Below are positions 1 to 7,973 of a stretch of 34,430 nucleotides of DNA, in pieces. This DNA is from an uncultured Ruminococcus sp. GTDB lineage: Bacteria > Bacillota > Clostridia > Oscillospirales > Ruminococcaceae. The translations under genes were made by a program, and so were the position numbers. Location: NCBI GenBank assembly GCA_947176685.1, contig CAMWRL010000001.1:1-34430 (forward strand), read 5' to 3'. Each line of letters begins with the position of its first letter. Position 1 is the first letter of the stretch. The notes beneath the pieces are model-generated. The model worked only from the letters and a program-made list of their open reading frames with translations, had not been told where the DNA came from and did not search any database.

Positions 1-94
1 CCCCCCCCCCCCCCACCCATTTTTTTATCAAGCATAATTCTGCATACGATATCTAGTACGGTCTCTTGGGATCGGATTTGTGTATAAGAGACAG
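1..94. other. Illumina P7/Nextera adapter remnant (not genomic)
   Basis: This segment is sequencing-library sequence, not organism DNA. A poly-C run with a T stretch (1-28) is followed at 29-52 by a mutated copy of the 24-base P7 flow-cell primer (CAAGCA...GCATACGA.AT conserved). Positions 53-60 read CTAGTACG, the i7 index known as N702. Positions 61-94 match the 34-base Nextera read-2 adapter with few mismatches and end in the transposon mosaic end TGTGTATAAGAGACAG. The poly-C is the reverse complement of the poly-G that two-colour Illumina instruments call after a read runs off its adapter, and the T run fits the A run before it. Genomic sequence therefore starts at about 95. Confidence 0.95.
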
Positions 95-106
95 GTACAG
101 ATTGTA

Positions 107-135
107 TTGACATTTTTGTGGCAATGTGATAAAAT
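107..135 (+). promoter_or_regulatory. Sigma-A promoter of the GH5 gene
   Basis: TTGACA (107-112) and TAAAAT (130-135) are separated by 17 bases, with TG at 127-128 forming an extended -10. It lies just inside the genomic part of the contig and about 48 bases upstream of the GH5 start codon. No operator is obvious. Confidence 0.8.
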
Positions 136-182
136 TAAATCAGCATATTATAATTAAAAATTTAATGGGAGGAATTTTTAAA

Positions 183-2474
183 ATGTTCAACAAAACAAAG
201 AACATCAAACGTGTGGTAAGCCTTTCAGTTGCCGCAGTATGTATGATGTCCGCACTCAACTTTGCGCCCCTCAACGACAAACAGTCCGTTGATGCCGCCG
301 ACATTATGACAGCTTTTGAAATCACTCAGGATATGAAGATAGGCTGGAACTACGGCAACTCACTCGATGCAACAAAATATATGGCAGACCATGCAGGTCT
401 GGAAACCGAAACAGCATGGGGCAATCCTAAAGCTACTCAGGCTACTTTTGACGCTGTAAAGGCTAAGGGCTTCAATACTGTACGTCTTCCTACAACATGG
501 TATCAGCACCTTGACGAAAACAACAATATAGACCCTGAATGGATGGCTCGTGTTCGTGAAGTTGTTGACTACTGCTACAAGAATGATATGTATGTTATTC
601 TTAACATTCACCATGAGGAATGGATTAACAGACCGGATTTTGATACGGCTTATGAGGAAATGTCCGTCAAGTTAAAGGCTGTATGGAAACAGATTGCAGA
701 GGAGTTTAAGGACTACGACCAGCACCTTATATTTGAGGGTATGAATGAACCCCGTGCCGCAGGACAGGAATATGAATGGTGGTTAGCTCCTTCAGCTCCC
801 AAGGAAAAACTCTTTGAAGTTATCAACAAACTCAATCAGGATTTCGTTGACACTGTAAGAAGCGTTGAATCGCCGTATAAGGATACAAGACTTCTGTCCT
901 GTCCGCCATATTGTGCATCAGGCAGTGATATAAACATGATGTCAGCCCTTGAACTTCCGAATGACCCGTATGTTGCCGCATCTGTTCATGCTTACTCGCC
1001 TTATAATTTCTGTATGGGTGACGGCGACCACAGCACATTCTCCGAAACATATGCTACTGAACTTGAGGGTATTCTCAAGAATATCCGAAAGACTTTTATT
1101 GATAACAATATTCCGGTTATTCTCGGTGAATTTAGTGCCTCAAACTACAACAACACAGAGGCTCGCTGCGAATGGGCTACAACATATATTTCACTTGCAA
1201 AGAGCTATGGCTTCCCGTGCGTACTCTGGGACAACGACGCAAGAGGCAATGAAGACCAGTCCGAAGCACACGACTACCTCAACAGAGATACCAACACATG
1301 GTATGAGGATTCCGGTCAGGTTGTTGATGCAATGATGGCTGTACTTGCTGACGACTCTATTGTATGGGGTGCTAAGGACTTCACAACCGCAAAGCAGTAT
1401 AAGCATGATGATATTTCAAAAGGCAAGGAGTTAACAGACGTTGCTGGCAGTTATGACAGCGGGGTAGACGGCAAAGAAGGTTCACCGGCAAAGATTATCA
1501 AATTCTCTGAATTTGAGGGCAAGGATATAGCTGTAAAATATACGGGCGGCGACCCTGAACTCGCTTTTATGGACGCTGAATGGGGCGGCTGGACAACTGT
1601 AAAGCCTTACTACGTTGACGAAAAGAACGGTATTGCTTACTTCTCTGCTGATGACATAAAAACAGCGTGGGAAAGCAATAATGGCAGTGTTTCAAGCCTT
1701 AACAGCTTTATCATAAGAGCTACCGGCAAGACAACTGTTGTAAAGGCTGCTATTGTTGACAAGGGCGTACTCGTTGAAAAGCCTGATAAGCCGATAACTT
1801 CAACAACAACTTCTGGCACAGGTACGACAACAACTACTACACAGACTACTGCTTCCGGCTCAGGAAGTACAACAACTACTACAACTACAGCAGTTCCGGA
1901 CGATTTCAAGTTTGAAGTTGTAAAACTCCCTGTTACTCTCACAGGTGAAAAGACTATTAAATTTACAGTTGAGGGTACACCTTCTGCCTCAGTCGGCGGC
2001 GGCATATGCTATGACGACGGTGAATGGGCATCTGTTGAATGGAGCGGCAATATAGGCAAAGACGGAAAACTTGAAATGGAAGTTGATATTTCAACAATTC
2101 CGGCTTCTGTAAAAAGTGCTGAAATTCAGATATGGTGGTCAAATGTATGGGATAATGCTACAGAAACCGGCATTGATAAACCGGCTAAAGTTTCAGTTGG
2201 TTCGTCCGGTAACACAAATCCGACTACCTCAAAAAATCCTGATATAAATTACGGCGATGTCAACGAAGACGGCAAAGTAAGTCTTGCTGACGCTGTATTG
2301 ATAATGCAGGCACTTTCAAACCCTGATGAATACAAGCTTTCTGAAAAAGTCGCAAAAGCCGGTGATGTTGTGGGTAATGACGGTTTAACTGCAAAGGATG
2401 CAGTCGCAATCCAGATGATAGATTTACAGCTTCTTTCTGTAAGCGACCTTCCTGTTGATGACATTAATTTTTAA
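183..2474 (+). CDS. Secreted GH5 glycoside hydrolase with CBM-like modules and C-terminal dockerin
   Basis: Predicted secreted endo-beta-glycanase (cellulase or mannanase type) that docks onto a cellulosome scaffold. The ATG at 183 is chosen because GGGAGG lies just upstream; the reading frame extends back to a GTG at 126, but that codon overlaps the promoter. Of 763 residues, about 1-39 are a signal peptide. The GH5 barrel (about 40-400) shows acid/base Glu189 in MNEP, nucleophile Glu316 in LGEFSA, and NIHHEEW. Two beta-sandwich, CBM-like regions follow (about 425-535 and 575-680), separated by a Thr/Gly/Ser linker (about 538-573). The dockerin runs from Asp692 to the end; its first Ca loop, DVNEDGKVSLADAV, is canonical, and the second, DVVGNDGLTAKDAV, is similar. 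Exact substrate and CBM families cannot be told by eye. A strong terminator follows. Confidence 0.93.
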   Translation: MFNKTKNIKRVVSLSVAAVCMMSALNFAPLNDKQSVDAADIMTAFEITQDMKIGWNYGNSLDATKYMADHAGLETETAWGNPKATQATFDAVKAKGFNTVRLPTTWYQHLDENNNIDPEWMARVREVVDYCYKNDMYVILNIHHEEWINRPDFDTAYEEMSVKLKAVWKQIAEEFKDYDQHLIFEGMNEPRAAGQEYEWWLAPSAPKEKLFEVINKLNQDFVDTVRSVESPYKDTRLLSCPPYCASGSDINMMSALELPNDPYVAASVHAYSPYNFCMGDGDHSTFSETYATELEGILKNIRKTFIDNNIPVILGEFSASNYNNTEARCEWATTYISLAKSYGFPCVLWDNDARGNEDQSEAHDYLNRDTNTWYEDSGQVVDAMMAVLADDSIVWGAKDFTTAKQYKHDDISKGKELTDVAGSYDSGVDGKEGSPAKIIKFSEFEGKDIAVKYTGGDPELAFMDAEWGGWTTVKPYYVDEKNGIAYFSADDIKTAWESNNGSVSSLNSFIIRATGKTTVVKAAIVDKGVLVEKPDKPITSTTTSGTGTTTTTTQTTASGSGSTTTTTTTAVPDDFKFEVVKLPVTLTGEKTIKFTVEGTPSASVGGGICYDDGEWASVEWSGNIGKDGKLEMEVDISTIPASVKSAEIQIWWSNVWDNATETGIDKPAKVSVGSSGNTNPTTSKNPDINYGDVNEDGKVSLADAVLIMQALSNPDEYKLSEKVAKAGDVVGNDGLTAKDAVAIQMIDLQLLSVSDLPVDDINF

Positions 2475-2483
2475 CTTAAATAA

Positions 2484-2507
2484 ACTCCCCGTCTTGTGAC
2501 GGGGAGT
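2484..2507. terminator. Bidirectional intrinsic terminator between GH5 and corA-like genes
   Basis: A perfect 10-bp inverted repeat, ACTCCCCGTC (2484-2493) and GACGGGGAGT (2498-2507), has a TTGT loop. A T-rich tract follows on the plus side (GCTTTGTTATTTG) and a weaker one on the minus side. It lies between two convergent genes and can serve both. Confidence 0.9.
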
Positions 2508-2513
2508 GCTTTG

Positions 2514-3440
2514 TTATTTGTTTTTCCATTTGAGCAGAATCAGGGTTGTTATACCGGTAAGCACAAGGGTAAGCACAATCGGAAACCATGTATATGGCAG
2601 CGGCAAATCAACAGTATTTATTCCGTAAAACGCAAATATAATATTGGGGATTTCAAGTATTACCGTAAGAATAGTAAGCCGCCACATAACAATATTCTGG
2701 TTGTTGGATATGACTGACGAAAAGCCGTCCATCATATGAGAAAGAATACTTGTATATATGCTTGCCATTTCGATAGCCTGCTTCATTTCAATTAGAACGT
2801 CTTCAAGTAAGTCCTGGTCTTCGTCATAAAGGTGTATGACTCGTCCACGACAGATTTTTTCAACAGTAGCTTCGTTGGCTTTAAGGGACGTTGAAAAATA
2901 TACAAGGGACTTTTCCAGTGCAAGAAGCTGCATAAGAAGTTCGTTTTTCATAGCGTCGTGGAGTTCCTGTTCGGCAGAGGACGAAATATTATCTATCTGT
3001 TTGAGGTAAATAAGAAACAGTGTAGCAATTTTCAGCAGCAGTTGCAGAACAAACCTTGTCTTGAATGCCGGACGCAGATTTTTTATACTGCCGCTGGCAG
3101 CATCACGCAAAAGCTGCGTTTCCTGCGAAGATATTGTAAAAACGTTTTTGTCAGTAATTATTATGCCGAGCGGCTGAGTATAGAAAAGCCGTGTTTCCTC
3201 GCTGTCAACGGAAGATACAGGAGTATCGATAATAACTAATGTTTGGTTGTCCTCGCACTCTATACGTGAAGATTCTTCTTCATCGATAGAGGACTTCACA
3301 AATCCGCTGTCAAGTCCGTAAACCTCAATAAGTTCATCGACTTCCTGCTGAGTCGGGTTTATAACGGAAATCCAGCAGCCGTCCTCACGCTGGGCGCAGG
3401 GGACGAGTACGCCGTTTTCCGAAGTATAGAAGTTTATCAT
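2514..3440 (-). CDS. corA: CorA-family divalent metal ion transporter (YGIN variant)
   Basis: Predicted membrane channel of the CorA/Mrs2/Alr1 family, normally a homopentamer importing Mg2+ (sometimes Co2+, Ni2+ or Zn2+). At 308 residues it has the usual family length: an acidic N-terminal cytoplasmic domain, a long helical middle part (about 120-240), and two C-terminal transmembrane segments. The signature loop before the second segment is YGIN rather than the classical YGMN, and the tail ends in Lys-rich LLKWKNK. The substrate is therefore less certain than for a GMN protein, and a ZntB-like or general CorA-like role is possible. The gene has its own promoter (3598-3627) and an unusual structured leader with a small ORF. 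It converges on the GH5 gene across a shared terminator. The start at 3440 has AGGA 9 bases upstream. Confidence 0.88.
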   Translation of the reverse strand: MINFYTSENGVLVPCAQREDGCWISVINPTQQEVDELIEVYGLDSGFVKSSIDEEESSRIECEDNQTLVIIDTPVSSVDSEETRLFYTQPLGIIITDKNVFTISSQETQLLRDAASGSIKNLRPAFKTRFVLQLLLKIATLFLIYLKQIDNISSSAEQELHDAMKNELLMQLLALEKSLVYFSTSLKANEATVEKICRGRVIHLYDEDQDLLEDVLIEMKQAIEMASIYTSILSHMMDGFSSVISNNQNIVMWRLTILTVILEIPNIIFAFYGINTVDLPLPYTWFPIVLTLVLTGITTLILLKWKNK

Positions 3441-3449
3441 ATTTAATTT

Positions 3450-3533
3450 TCCTGTCCGGAAAAGCTCCGGACAAATGCTCCTTTCGCCGGATTTACACGG
3501 ACAGGAGCATGGAGAACGTTGACTTCTGTCCGT
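3450..3533 (-). promoter_or_regulatory. Candidate switching RNA leader controlling the corA-like gene
   Basis: The corA leader RNA can fold two ways. Fold 1: 3526-3533 (RNA ACGGACAG) pairs with 3497-3504 (CTGTCCGT), and 3466-3473 (TGTCCGGA) pairs with 3453-3460 (TCCGGACA), leaving the Shine-Dalgarno bases at 3450-3452 free. Fold 2: 3498-3506 (TCCTGTCCG) pairs with 3450-3458 (CGGACAGGA) over 9 bp and buries the whole AGGA site. The folds exclude each other. A third helix (3475-3481 with 3504-3510, ATGCTCC/GGAGCAT) competes with both. The first arm starts 3 bases after the stop codon of the leader ORF, so a ribosome there would cover it. The pairings are read directly; the switching role is inference. 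I do not recognise it as the M-box or another known Mg2+ riboswitch. Confidence 0.65.
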
Positions 3534-3536
3534 ATA

Positions 3537-3569
3537 TCAGTTCAAATTCCCGTAAGGGTCAGAGTTCAT
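3537..3569 (-). CDS. Leader peptide ORF upstream of corA (MNSDPYGNLN)
   Basis: An 11-codon ORF (ATG...TGA) encodes MNSDPYGNLN. It has a perfect GGAGGT ribosome site (3575-3580) with a 5-base spacer, stronger than the one of corA itself. It begins about 20 bases after the predicted transcription start and ends immediately before the first arm of the leader hairpins. The Asp-Pro pair at codons 4-5 recalls the early acidic/proline stretch of the enterobacterial MgtL leader peptide, which senses low Mg2+ through ribosome destabilisation. There is no sequence homology beyond that, so the parallel is an inference. It is far below normal gene-calling length. Confidence 0.6.
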   Translation of the reverse strand: MNSDPYGNLN

Positions 3570-3597
3570 AACGCACCTCCGTAATTTTTGTACTTTA

Positions 3598-3627
3598 ATT
3601 ATAGCATAGATTAACATAATCTGTCAA
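3598..3627 (-). promoter_or_regulatory. Sigma-A promoter of the corA leader, with inverted repeat in the spacer
   Basis: On the minus strand TTGACA (3622-3627) and TATAAT (3598-3603) are 18 bases apart, with TG one base before the -10. The spacer and the edge of the -35 contain the inverted repeat AGATTA-ACA-TAATCT (3608-3622), well placed to be a repressor operator. Confidence 0.82.
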
Positions 3628-3675
3628 TTGTTTTCTTATCCGGATTATTTTAAAAATGTATAAATTGTCCGTTAA

Positions 3676-3703
3676 AAAAAGACTGCCCGAAAGCAGTCTT
3701 TTT
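3676..3703. terminator. Intrinsic terminator after secDF
   Basis: AAAAAGACTGC (3676-3686) and GCAGTCTTTTT (3693-3703) form an 11-bp stem with a 6-base loop. On the minus strand it ends in a run of U directly after the secDF stop codon. The symmetric A/T flanks make it bidirectional. Confidence 0.88.
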
Positions 3704-3707
3704 ATAA

Positions 3708-6041
3708 TTATTTTTTAGCTGTACGGTTCATCCACCAAGACCATGTTACAGGTGCAACAAAAATTGATGAATAAGTACCCGAAATAAGTCCGAACATAAG
3801 CGGAACAGAGAACGTCAGCAATGATGTGTAACCGCTTATTGCTACAACGATTGTTACTATAAGCATTGTACTGATAGTTGTTATGGACGTTCTGATTGAA
3901 CGTGCAAGGGACTGCGAACAGCCTGCATTGATAAGTTCGTTGAGTGAAGCCTTTGGCATAAGCTTTCTGTCCTCACGGATTCTGTCGTAAATAACAATGG
4001 TATTGTTGATTGAGTAACCCAGAATCGTAAGAATTACTGCAACGGTATTTGAGTTGAACTCAAATCCTAAAAGTATTGATATAGCCAGTGCAACGAGGAG
4101 GTCGTGCAGAAGAGCAAGCACTGAACATACACCGGCAGACCAGCCGCCTATTTTTCTGAAACGTACTGCAATATAGATAATTATGATAATTGCCGCAAAG
4201 ATTACAGCAACAAGGCATTTCAGCAGGAACTCACGACCAGATGACGGACTTACGTCTGTTGAGTCAAAAAGTTCAATATTGTTGTCGGGGAACTTTTCAT
4301 TAAGAGCGTTGGTCATTTCGACCTGTCTGTCAACGTTGAGACCCTCTTCGGAAGTGAATGATACTATAATTTGTTTTTCATTTGAATCAATGCTTTCGCC
4401 TTTTCTGACGTTTACAGGAACATTTACAATTTCCTTAACAGTGTCAGCAGTTGCGTTGGTATCAATTTCGCCGGTATAGTTGTAAGTAATCATTGTACCG
4501 CCGCTAAATTCAAGTGCGAAGTTTGCTCCTCGTGCGATAAGTCCGCCTGCAAAGAGTACCACAACGCCTATGAGTATACCAAGTATCATTTTTTTCTTTG
4601 AGCAGAAATCAAAGTCCTTTGATTCCTTTGTTTTTTCTTTGTAGCCGTAGAGTTTTTTATTCTGGAAACATTTGAACTTTGAGAGAGATGTGACCATAAC
4701 TCTTGCAAGGAAAACGCCCATAATGAAGTTAAGCACAACGCCGGCAAGAAGTGTTATACCGAATGAGTATACAACGCCCTCAGCGGTTGCACCGAACATA
4801 AAGAAAATAGTTTTGTTGAGGATTTTGGAGAAGAAGCTGTCCGGTACGCCGAAAGCTCCCATAAGAATGATTGCGATAATAACGTTTGTGATATTACCGT
4901 CAAGAATAGCTGAAAACGCTCTTTTATAAGCCACTCTTATAGATGAATCAAGGGATTTTCCAAACTGGAGTTCTTCTTTGATACGTTCTCCGGTAATGAT
5001 GTTTGCATCAACGCCCATACCGACTGACAGGATTATACCTGCAATACCGGGTATTGTAAGAGTAGAGCCGGGCATAAAGCCGAACCAGCCGGAAATTACA
5101 GCAATACTTCCGCCAATCTGTCCGCAGAGAGCGATTACTGCAACCACGCCGGGCAGTCTGTAAAGGCATATCATATATATTGCAATGAATATAAATGCAA
5201 TGAGTGCTGCAAGAAGAATTGCGTCAAGAGAGCCTTCGCCCATAGTGGGGTCAATGGTCTTGAAACTTGTGGTTTCAAGTTTGAACGGCAGCGCACCGGA
5301 GTTAATCTGGCTGGCAAGCTTGTTTGCAGACTCGTCAGTGAAGTTGCCTGTAATTACTGCACTTCCGTCTGTAATAGCGTTGTTTACAGTCGGATATGAA
5401 ATCATAGTATTGTCCATCCAGATTGAGATGGGCGTACCTGTTCCGGCGAGTTCGGCGGTAGCTTCTGCAAACTTTTTAGTTCCGGACGGATTGAGGTTAA
5501 GTTCAATAAGATGCTGATATTCACCGGAGCTGTCGTTTGCACGGTAGACAGCCTTAGCTTCGGCAATGTCTCCGCCCTCAAGAACGATTTCTCCGGTAGG
5601 GATAGTGTTTCCCTCATCGTCAGTTATGGAGTCCGTACCCTTGCGGAAAGTAAGACTTGCCATTTCGCCGAGTTCCTTTACAGAAGCGGACGGGTCAAAA
5701 TCGCTTTCGCCAGCCTGCCACGGGAAACGTACAATAATTCTGTTGCTTTTTTCATCGCTGTAAACTTCGCTGTCCGTGATACCGAGTGATGACAGACGGG
5801 TATCAATAACAGCAGTAGCTGCCTTCAGCTGTTCCGGAGTGGCGTCAGCACCGTCAGCCGGAGCAAAGGTAACATCAACGCCGCCTTTGATGTCGATACC
5901 AAGCCGTATATCGTCAACACCTTTGATAATGGTCTTTGTGTTGTCACCGTAAAGGTAGTTGAGACCGATAACGGCAGACACACAAAACAGCGTGATTACA
6001 GCAATGACAATGAAGAAAGTAGATTTTCCAATCTTTTTCAC
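3708..6041 (-). CDS. secDF: Fused protein-export membrane protein SecDF
   Basis: Ion-gradient-driven motor that works with SecYEG/SecA to pull preproteins across the membrane. SecD and SecF are fused in one chain of about 777 residues, as in Bacillus. The SecD half shows the entry motif LGIDIKGGVDVTF, the extracytoplasmic P1 region, and the transmembrane motif SVGMGVDANIITGERIKEE. The SecF half shows FALEFSGGTMITY and GYSINNTIVIYDRIRE. The GTG at 6041 is preferred over the ATG at 6047: the AGGAGG at 6049-6054 is 7 bases from the GTG but only 1 base from the ATG. The gene is monocistronic, with its own promoter and terminator. No yajC is adjacent. Confidence 0.96.
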   Translation of the reverse strand: MKKIGKSTFFIVIAVITLFCVSAVIGLNYLYGDNTKTIIKGVDDIRLGIDIKGGVDVTFAPADGADATPEQLKAATAVIDTRLSSLGITDSEVYSDEKSNRIIVRFPWQAGESDFDPSASVKELGEMASLTFRKGTDSITDDEGNTIPTGEIVLEGGDIAEAKAVYRANDSSGEYQHLIELNLNPSGTKKFAEATAELAGTGTPISIWMDNTMISYPTVNNAITDGSAVITGNFTDESANKLASQINSGALPFKLETTSFKTIDPTMGEGSLDAILLAALIAFIFIAIYMICLYRLPGVVAVIALCGQIGGSIAVISGWFGFMPGSTLTIPGIAGIILSVGMGVDANIITGERIKEELQFGKSLDSSIRVAYKRAFSAILDGNITNVIIAIILMGAFGVPDSFFSKILNKTIFFMFGATAEGVVYSFGITLLAGVVLNFIMGVFLARVMVTSLSKFKCFQNKKLYGYKEKTKESKDFDFCSKKKMILGILIGVVVLFAGGLIARGANFALEFSGGTMITYNYTGEIDTNATADTVKEIVNVPVNVRKGESIDSNEKQIIVSFTSEEGLNVDRQVEMTNALNEKFPDNNIELFDSTDVSPSSGREFLLKCLVAVIFAAIIIIIYIAVRFRKIGGWSAGVCSVLALLHDLLVALAISILLGFEFNSNTVAVILTILGYSINNTIVIYDRIREDRKLMPKASLNELINAGCSQSLARSIRTSITTISTMLIVTIVVAISGYTSLLTFSVPLMFGLISGTYSSIFVAPVTWSWWMNRTAKK

Positions 6042-6092
6042 GGTCATGCCTCCTGAAAATATATTTATTCTGTCTGTATGACAATTAATATT

Positions 6093-6121
6093 ATTTTACT
6101 ATATTGTCAAGAAAAAGTCAA
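6093..6121 (-). promoter_or_regulatory. Sigma-A promoter of secDF
   Basis: On the minus strand TTGACT (6116-6121) and TAAAAT (6093-6098) are 17 bases apart, giving a leader of about 45 bases. A second TTGACA lies inside the spacer but lacks a good -10. No strong terminator was seen between atpC and this promoter, only an A/T-only hairpin (6130-6149), so some read-through from the atp operon is possible. Confidence 0.7.
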
Positions 6122-6147
6122 GTATATATAAAAAATTTCTGAATTTT

Positions 6148-6558
6148 TTATTTGAAATGTTTCTGTGATATTTTCAGTCTGTTCATAGCCCTGTTAAGAG
6201 CCGCCTGAGTATGATAATATTCCATAATGCTTTGTTTCTGACGTAGTTTTTCTTCAGCACGTTCACGGGCTTCTTCAGCACGTTTGATGTCGATTTCCTC
6301 CGGAAGTTCGCACGAGTCGGCAAGAATTATCGAAGATTCCGGCATAACCTGTATGAAGCCTTCTGAAATAGCGGCGTAATGCCATTTACCGTCAACCATG
6401 TACTTGAGTTCGCCGACCGGCAGGGAAGTAATAAGAGGTTCGTGACCGTACATTATGCCCAGAAGACCGTCAATAGCCGTAATAACAAGGTGTTCGCAGT
6501 CACCCTGATAGAAAACTCTGTTAGCGGCTATTATTTCAAGGTAAAATGACTTTGCCAT
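6148..6558 (-). CDS. atpC: F1Fo ATP synthase epsilon subunit
   Basis: Epsilon subunit of the F1 central stalk, which couples rotation of gamma to the c-ring and can inhibit ATP hydrolysis. At 136 residues it has the family length. The N-terminal beta-sandwich includes the typical GLLGIMYGHEPLITSLPVG, and the C-terminal helical hairpin is rich in Glu/Arg/Lys (about 88-136). The start at 6558 has AAGGAGG upstream. It is the last gene of the atp operon, 12 bases after atpD. Confidence 0.95.
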   Translation of the reverse strand: MAKSFYLEIIAANRVFYQGDCEHLVITAIDGLLGIMYGHEPLITSLPVGELKYMVDGKWHYAAISEGFIQVMPESSIILADSCELPEEIDIKRAEEARERAEEKLRQKQSIMEYYHTQAALNRAMNRLKISQKHFK

Positions 6559-6570
6559 TAATCAGCCTCC

Positions 6571-7962
6571 TTATTCGTCAAGCTGTTTAGCTTTGGCGAT
6601 AACGTCATCAATAGTACCAGCCATAAGGAATGCGGCTTCGGGATAGTTGTCCATATCGCCGTTGATTATGGCGTTGAAACCCTCGATAGTGTCTTTGAGA
6701 GGTACATATTTACCCTTAAGACCTGTAAAGTTTTCTGCAACGTTGAACGGCTGGGACAGAAATTTCTGGATTTTTCTTGCACGATAGACGGCGAGTTTGT
6801 CGGCTTCGTCAAGTTCTTCCATACCGAGAATGCCTATAATATCCTGTAATTCCTTGTATTTCTGCAAAAGCTCCTGAGTACGGCGGGCAACTGAATAGTG
6901 TTCTTCACCGACAATTTCGGGTTCAAGGATACGGGAGTTTGACTCAAGGGGGTCAACAGCCGGATAAATACCTTGTTCAACAATCTTACGTGAAAGTACG
7001 GTTGTAGCGTCAAGGTGTGCGAAAGTTATAGCCGGTGCGGGGTCAGTGAGGTCGTCCGCCGGAACGTATACCGCTTGTACGGATGTGATTGAGCCGTTTT
7101 TTGTAGATGTGATACGCTCCTGAAGTTCGCCGACTTCGGTAGCAAGTGTAGGCTGATAACCTACAGCTGACGGCATACGTCCGAGAAGTGCCGAAACTTC
7201 CGAGCCTGCCTGTACGTATCTGAAAATATTGTCAATAAAAAGAAGTACGTCTTTGTGTTCACGGTCACGGAAGTACTCCGCCATAGTAAGACCTGTCTGT
7301 GCAACCCTCATACGTGAGCCGGGAGGTTCATTCATCTGTCCAAAAACAAGGGCGGTTTTGTTGATAACGCCCGATTCCTGCATTTCGTTCCAGAGGTCGT
7401 TACCCTCACGGGAACGCTCTCCCACGCCCGTGAAAATTGAGTAGCCGCCGTGTTCTGTAGCGATATTTCTTATAAGTTCCTGAATAAGAACGGTTTTTCC
7501 TACGCCTGCGCCGCCGAAAAGTCCTATTTTACCGCCCTTTGCGTAAGGTGCGATTAGGTCTATAACTTTTATGCCTGTTTCGAGGACTTCAACAACGGGA
7601 CTCTGTTCCTGAAAAGTGGGAGCTTTTCTGTGGATTTCCCAGTATTCCGAAGCTCCCGTATCACCTTTTTTGTCGATAGGTTCGCCAAGTACGTTGAACA
7701 TTCTGCCGAGAGTTTTTTCACCGACGGGGACTTTTATACACGAGCCTGTCGGAGTGACTTCCATATTTTTTCGCAAGCCTTCACTTGTCGCAAGCATTAT
7801 ACAGCGTACAACGTGGTTTCCCATATGCTGTGCAACTTCCATTACACGTTTTTTTCCGTCAGTTTCAACGGTGAGGGCGTCCCTTGTCATCGGGAGTTTT
7901 CCCTCCGGAAACTCAACATCTATTACAGGTCCGATAACCTGAATTATTTTTCCTTTTTCCAT
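6571..7962 (-). CDS. atpD: F1Fo ATP synthase beta subunit (catalytic)
   Basis: Catalytic nucleotide-binding subunit of F1. At 463 residues it is full length. The P-loop GGAGVGKT (about 150-157), the GERSREGNDLW segment with the catalytic Glu, the Walker B region LLFIDNIFRY, and the DELSEED-type segment MEELDEADK are all present. FRYVQAGSEV replaces the commoner FRFTQAGSEV, a mild change. Its AGGAGG ribosome site is formed by the last codons and stop of the upstream hsdS-like gene (AAAAGGAGGTAA), with 11 bases between the two ORFs. Confidence 0.98.
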   Translation of the reverse strand: MEKGKIIQVIGPVIDVEFPEGKLPMTRDALTVETDGKKRVMEVAQHMGNHVVRCIMLATSEGLRKNMEVTPTGSCIKVPVGEKTLGRMFNVLGEPIDKKGDTGASEYWEIHRKAPTFQEQSPVVEVLETGIKVIDLIAPYAKGGKIGLFGGAGVGKTVLIQELIRNIATEHGGYSIFTGVGERSREGNDLWNEMQESGVINKTALVFGQMNEPPGSRMRVAQTGLTMAEYFRDREHKDVLLFIDNIFRYVQAGSEVSALLGRMPSAVGYQPTLATEVGELQERITSTKNGSITSVQAVYVPADDLTDPAPAITFAHLDATTVLSRKIVEQGIYPAVDPLESNSRILEPEIVGEEHYSVARRTQELLQKYKELQDIIGILGMEELDEADKLAVYRARKIQKFLSQPFNVAENFTGLKGKYVPLKDTIEGFNAIINGDMDNYPEAAFLMAGTIDDVIAKAKQLDE

Positions 7963-7973
7963 TTTGTTGTTTT

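Noticed and set aside
1..28. Homopolymer tract that could suggest phase variation
   Set aside because: It is the reverse complement of Illumina poly-G read-through attached to a P7 adapter, not genomic.
1637..2005. Minus-strand Val-rich ORF in the GH5 gene
   Set aside because: It is the complement of the Thr-rich linker codons and has no ribosome site.
3441..3600. M-box (ykoK) Mg2+ riboswitch upstream of the corA-like gene
   Set aside because: The conserved M-box core is not present, and the element contains a translated-looking ORF instead of a compact aptamer.
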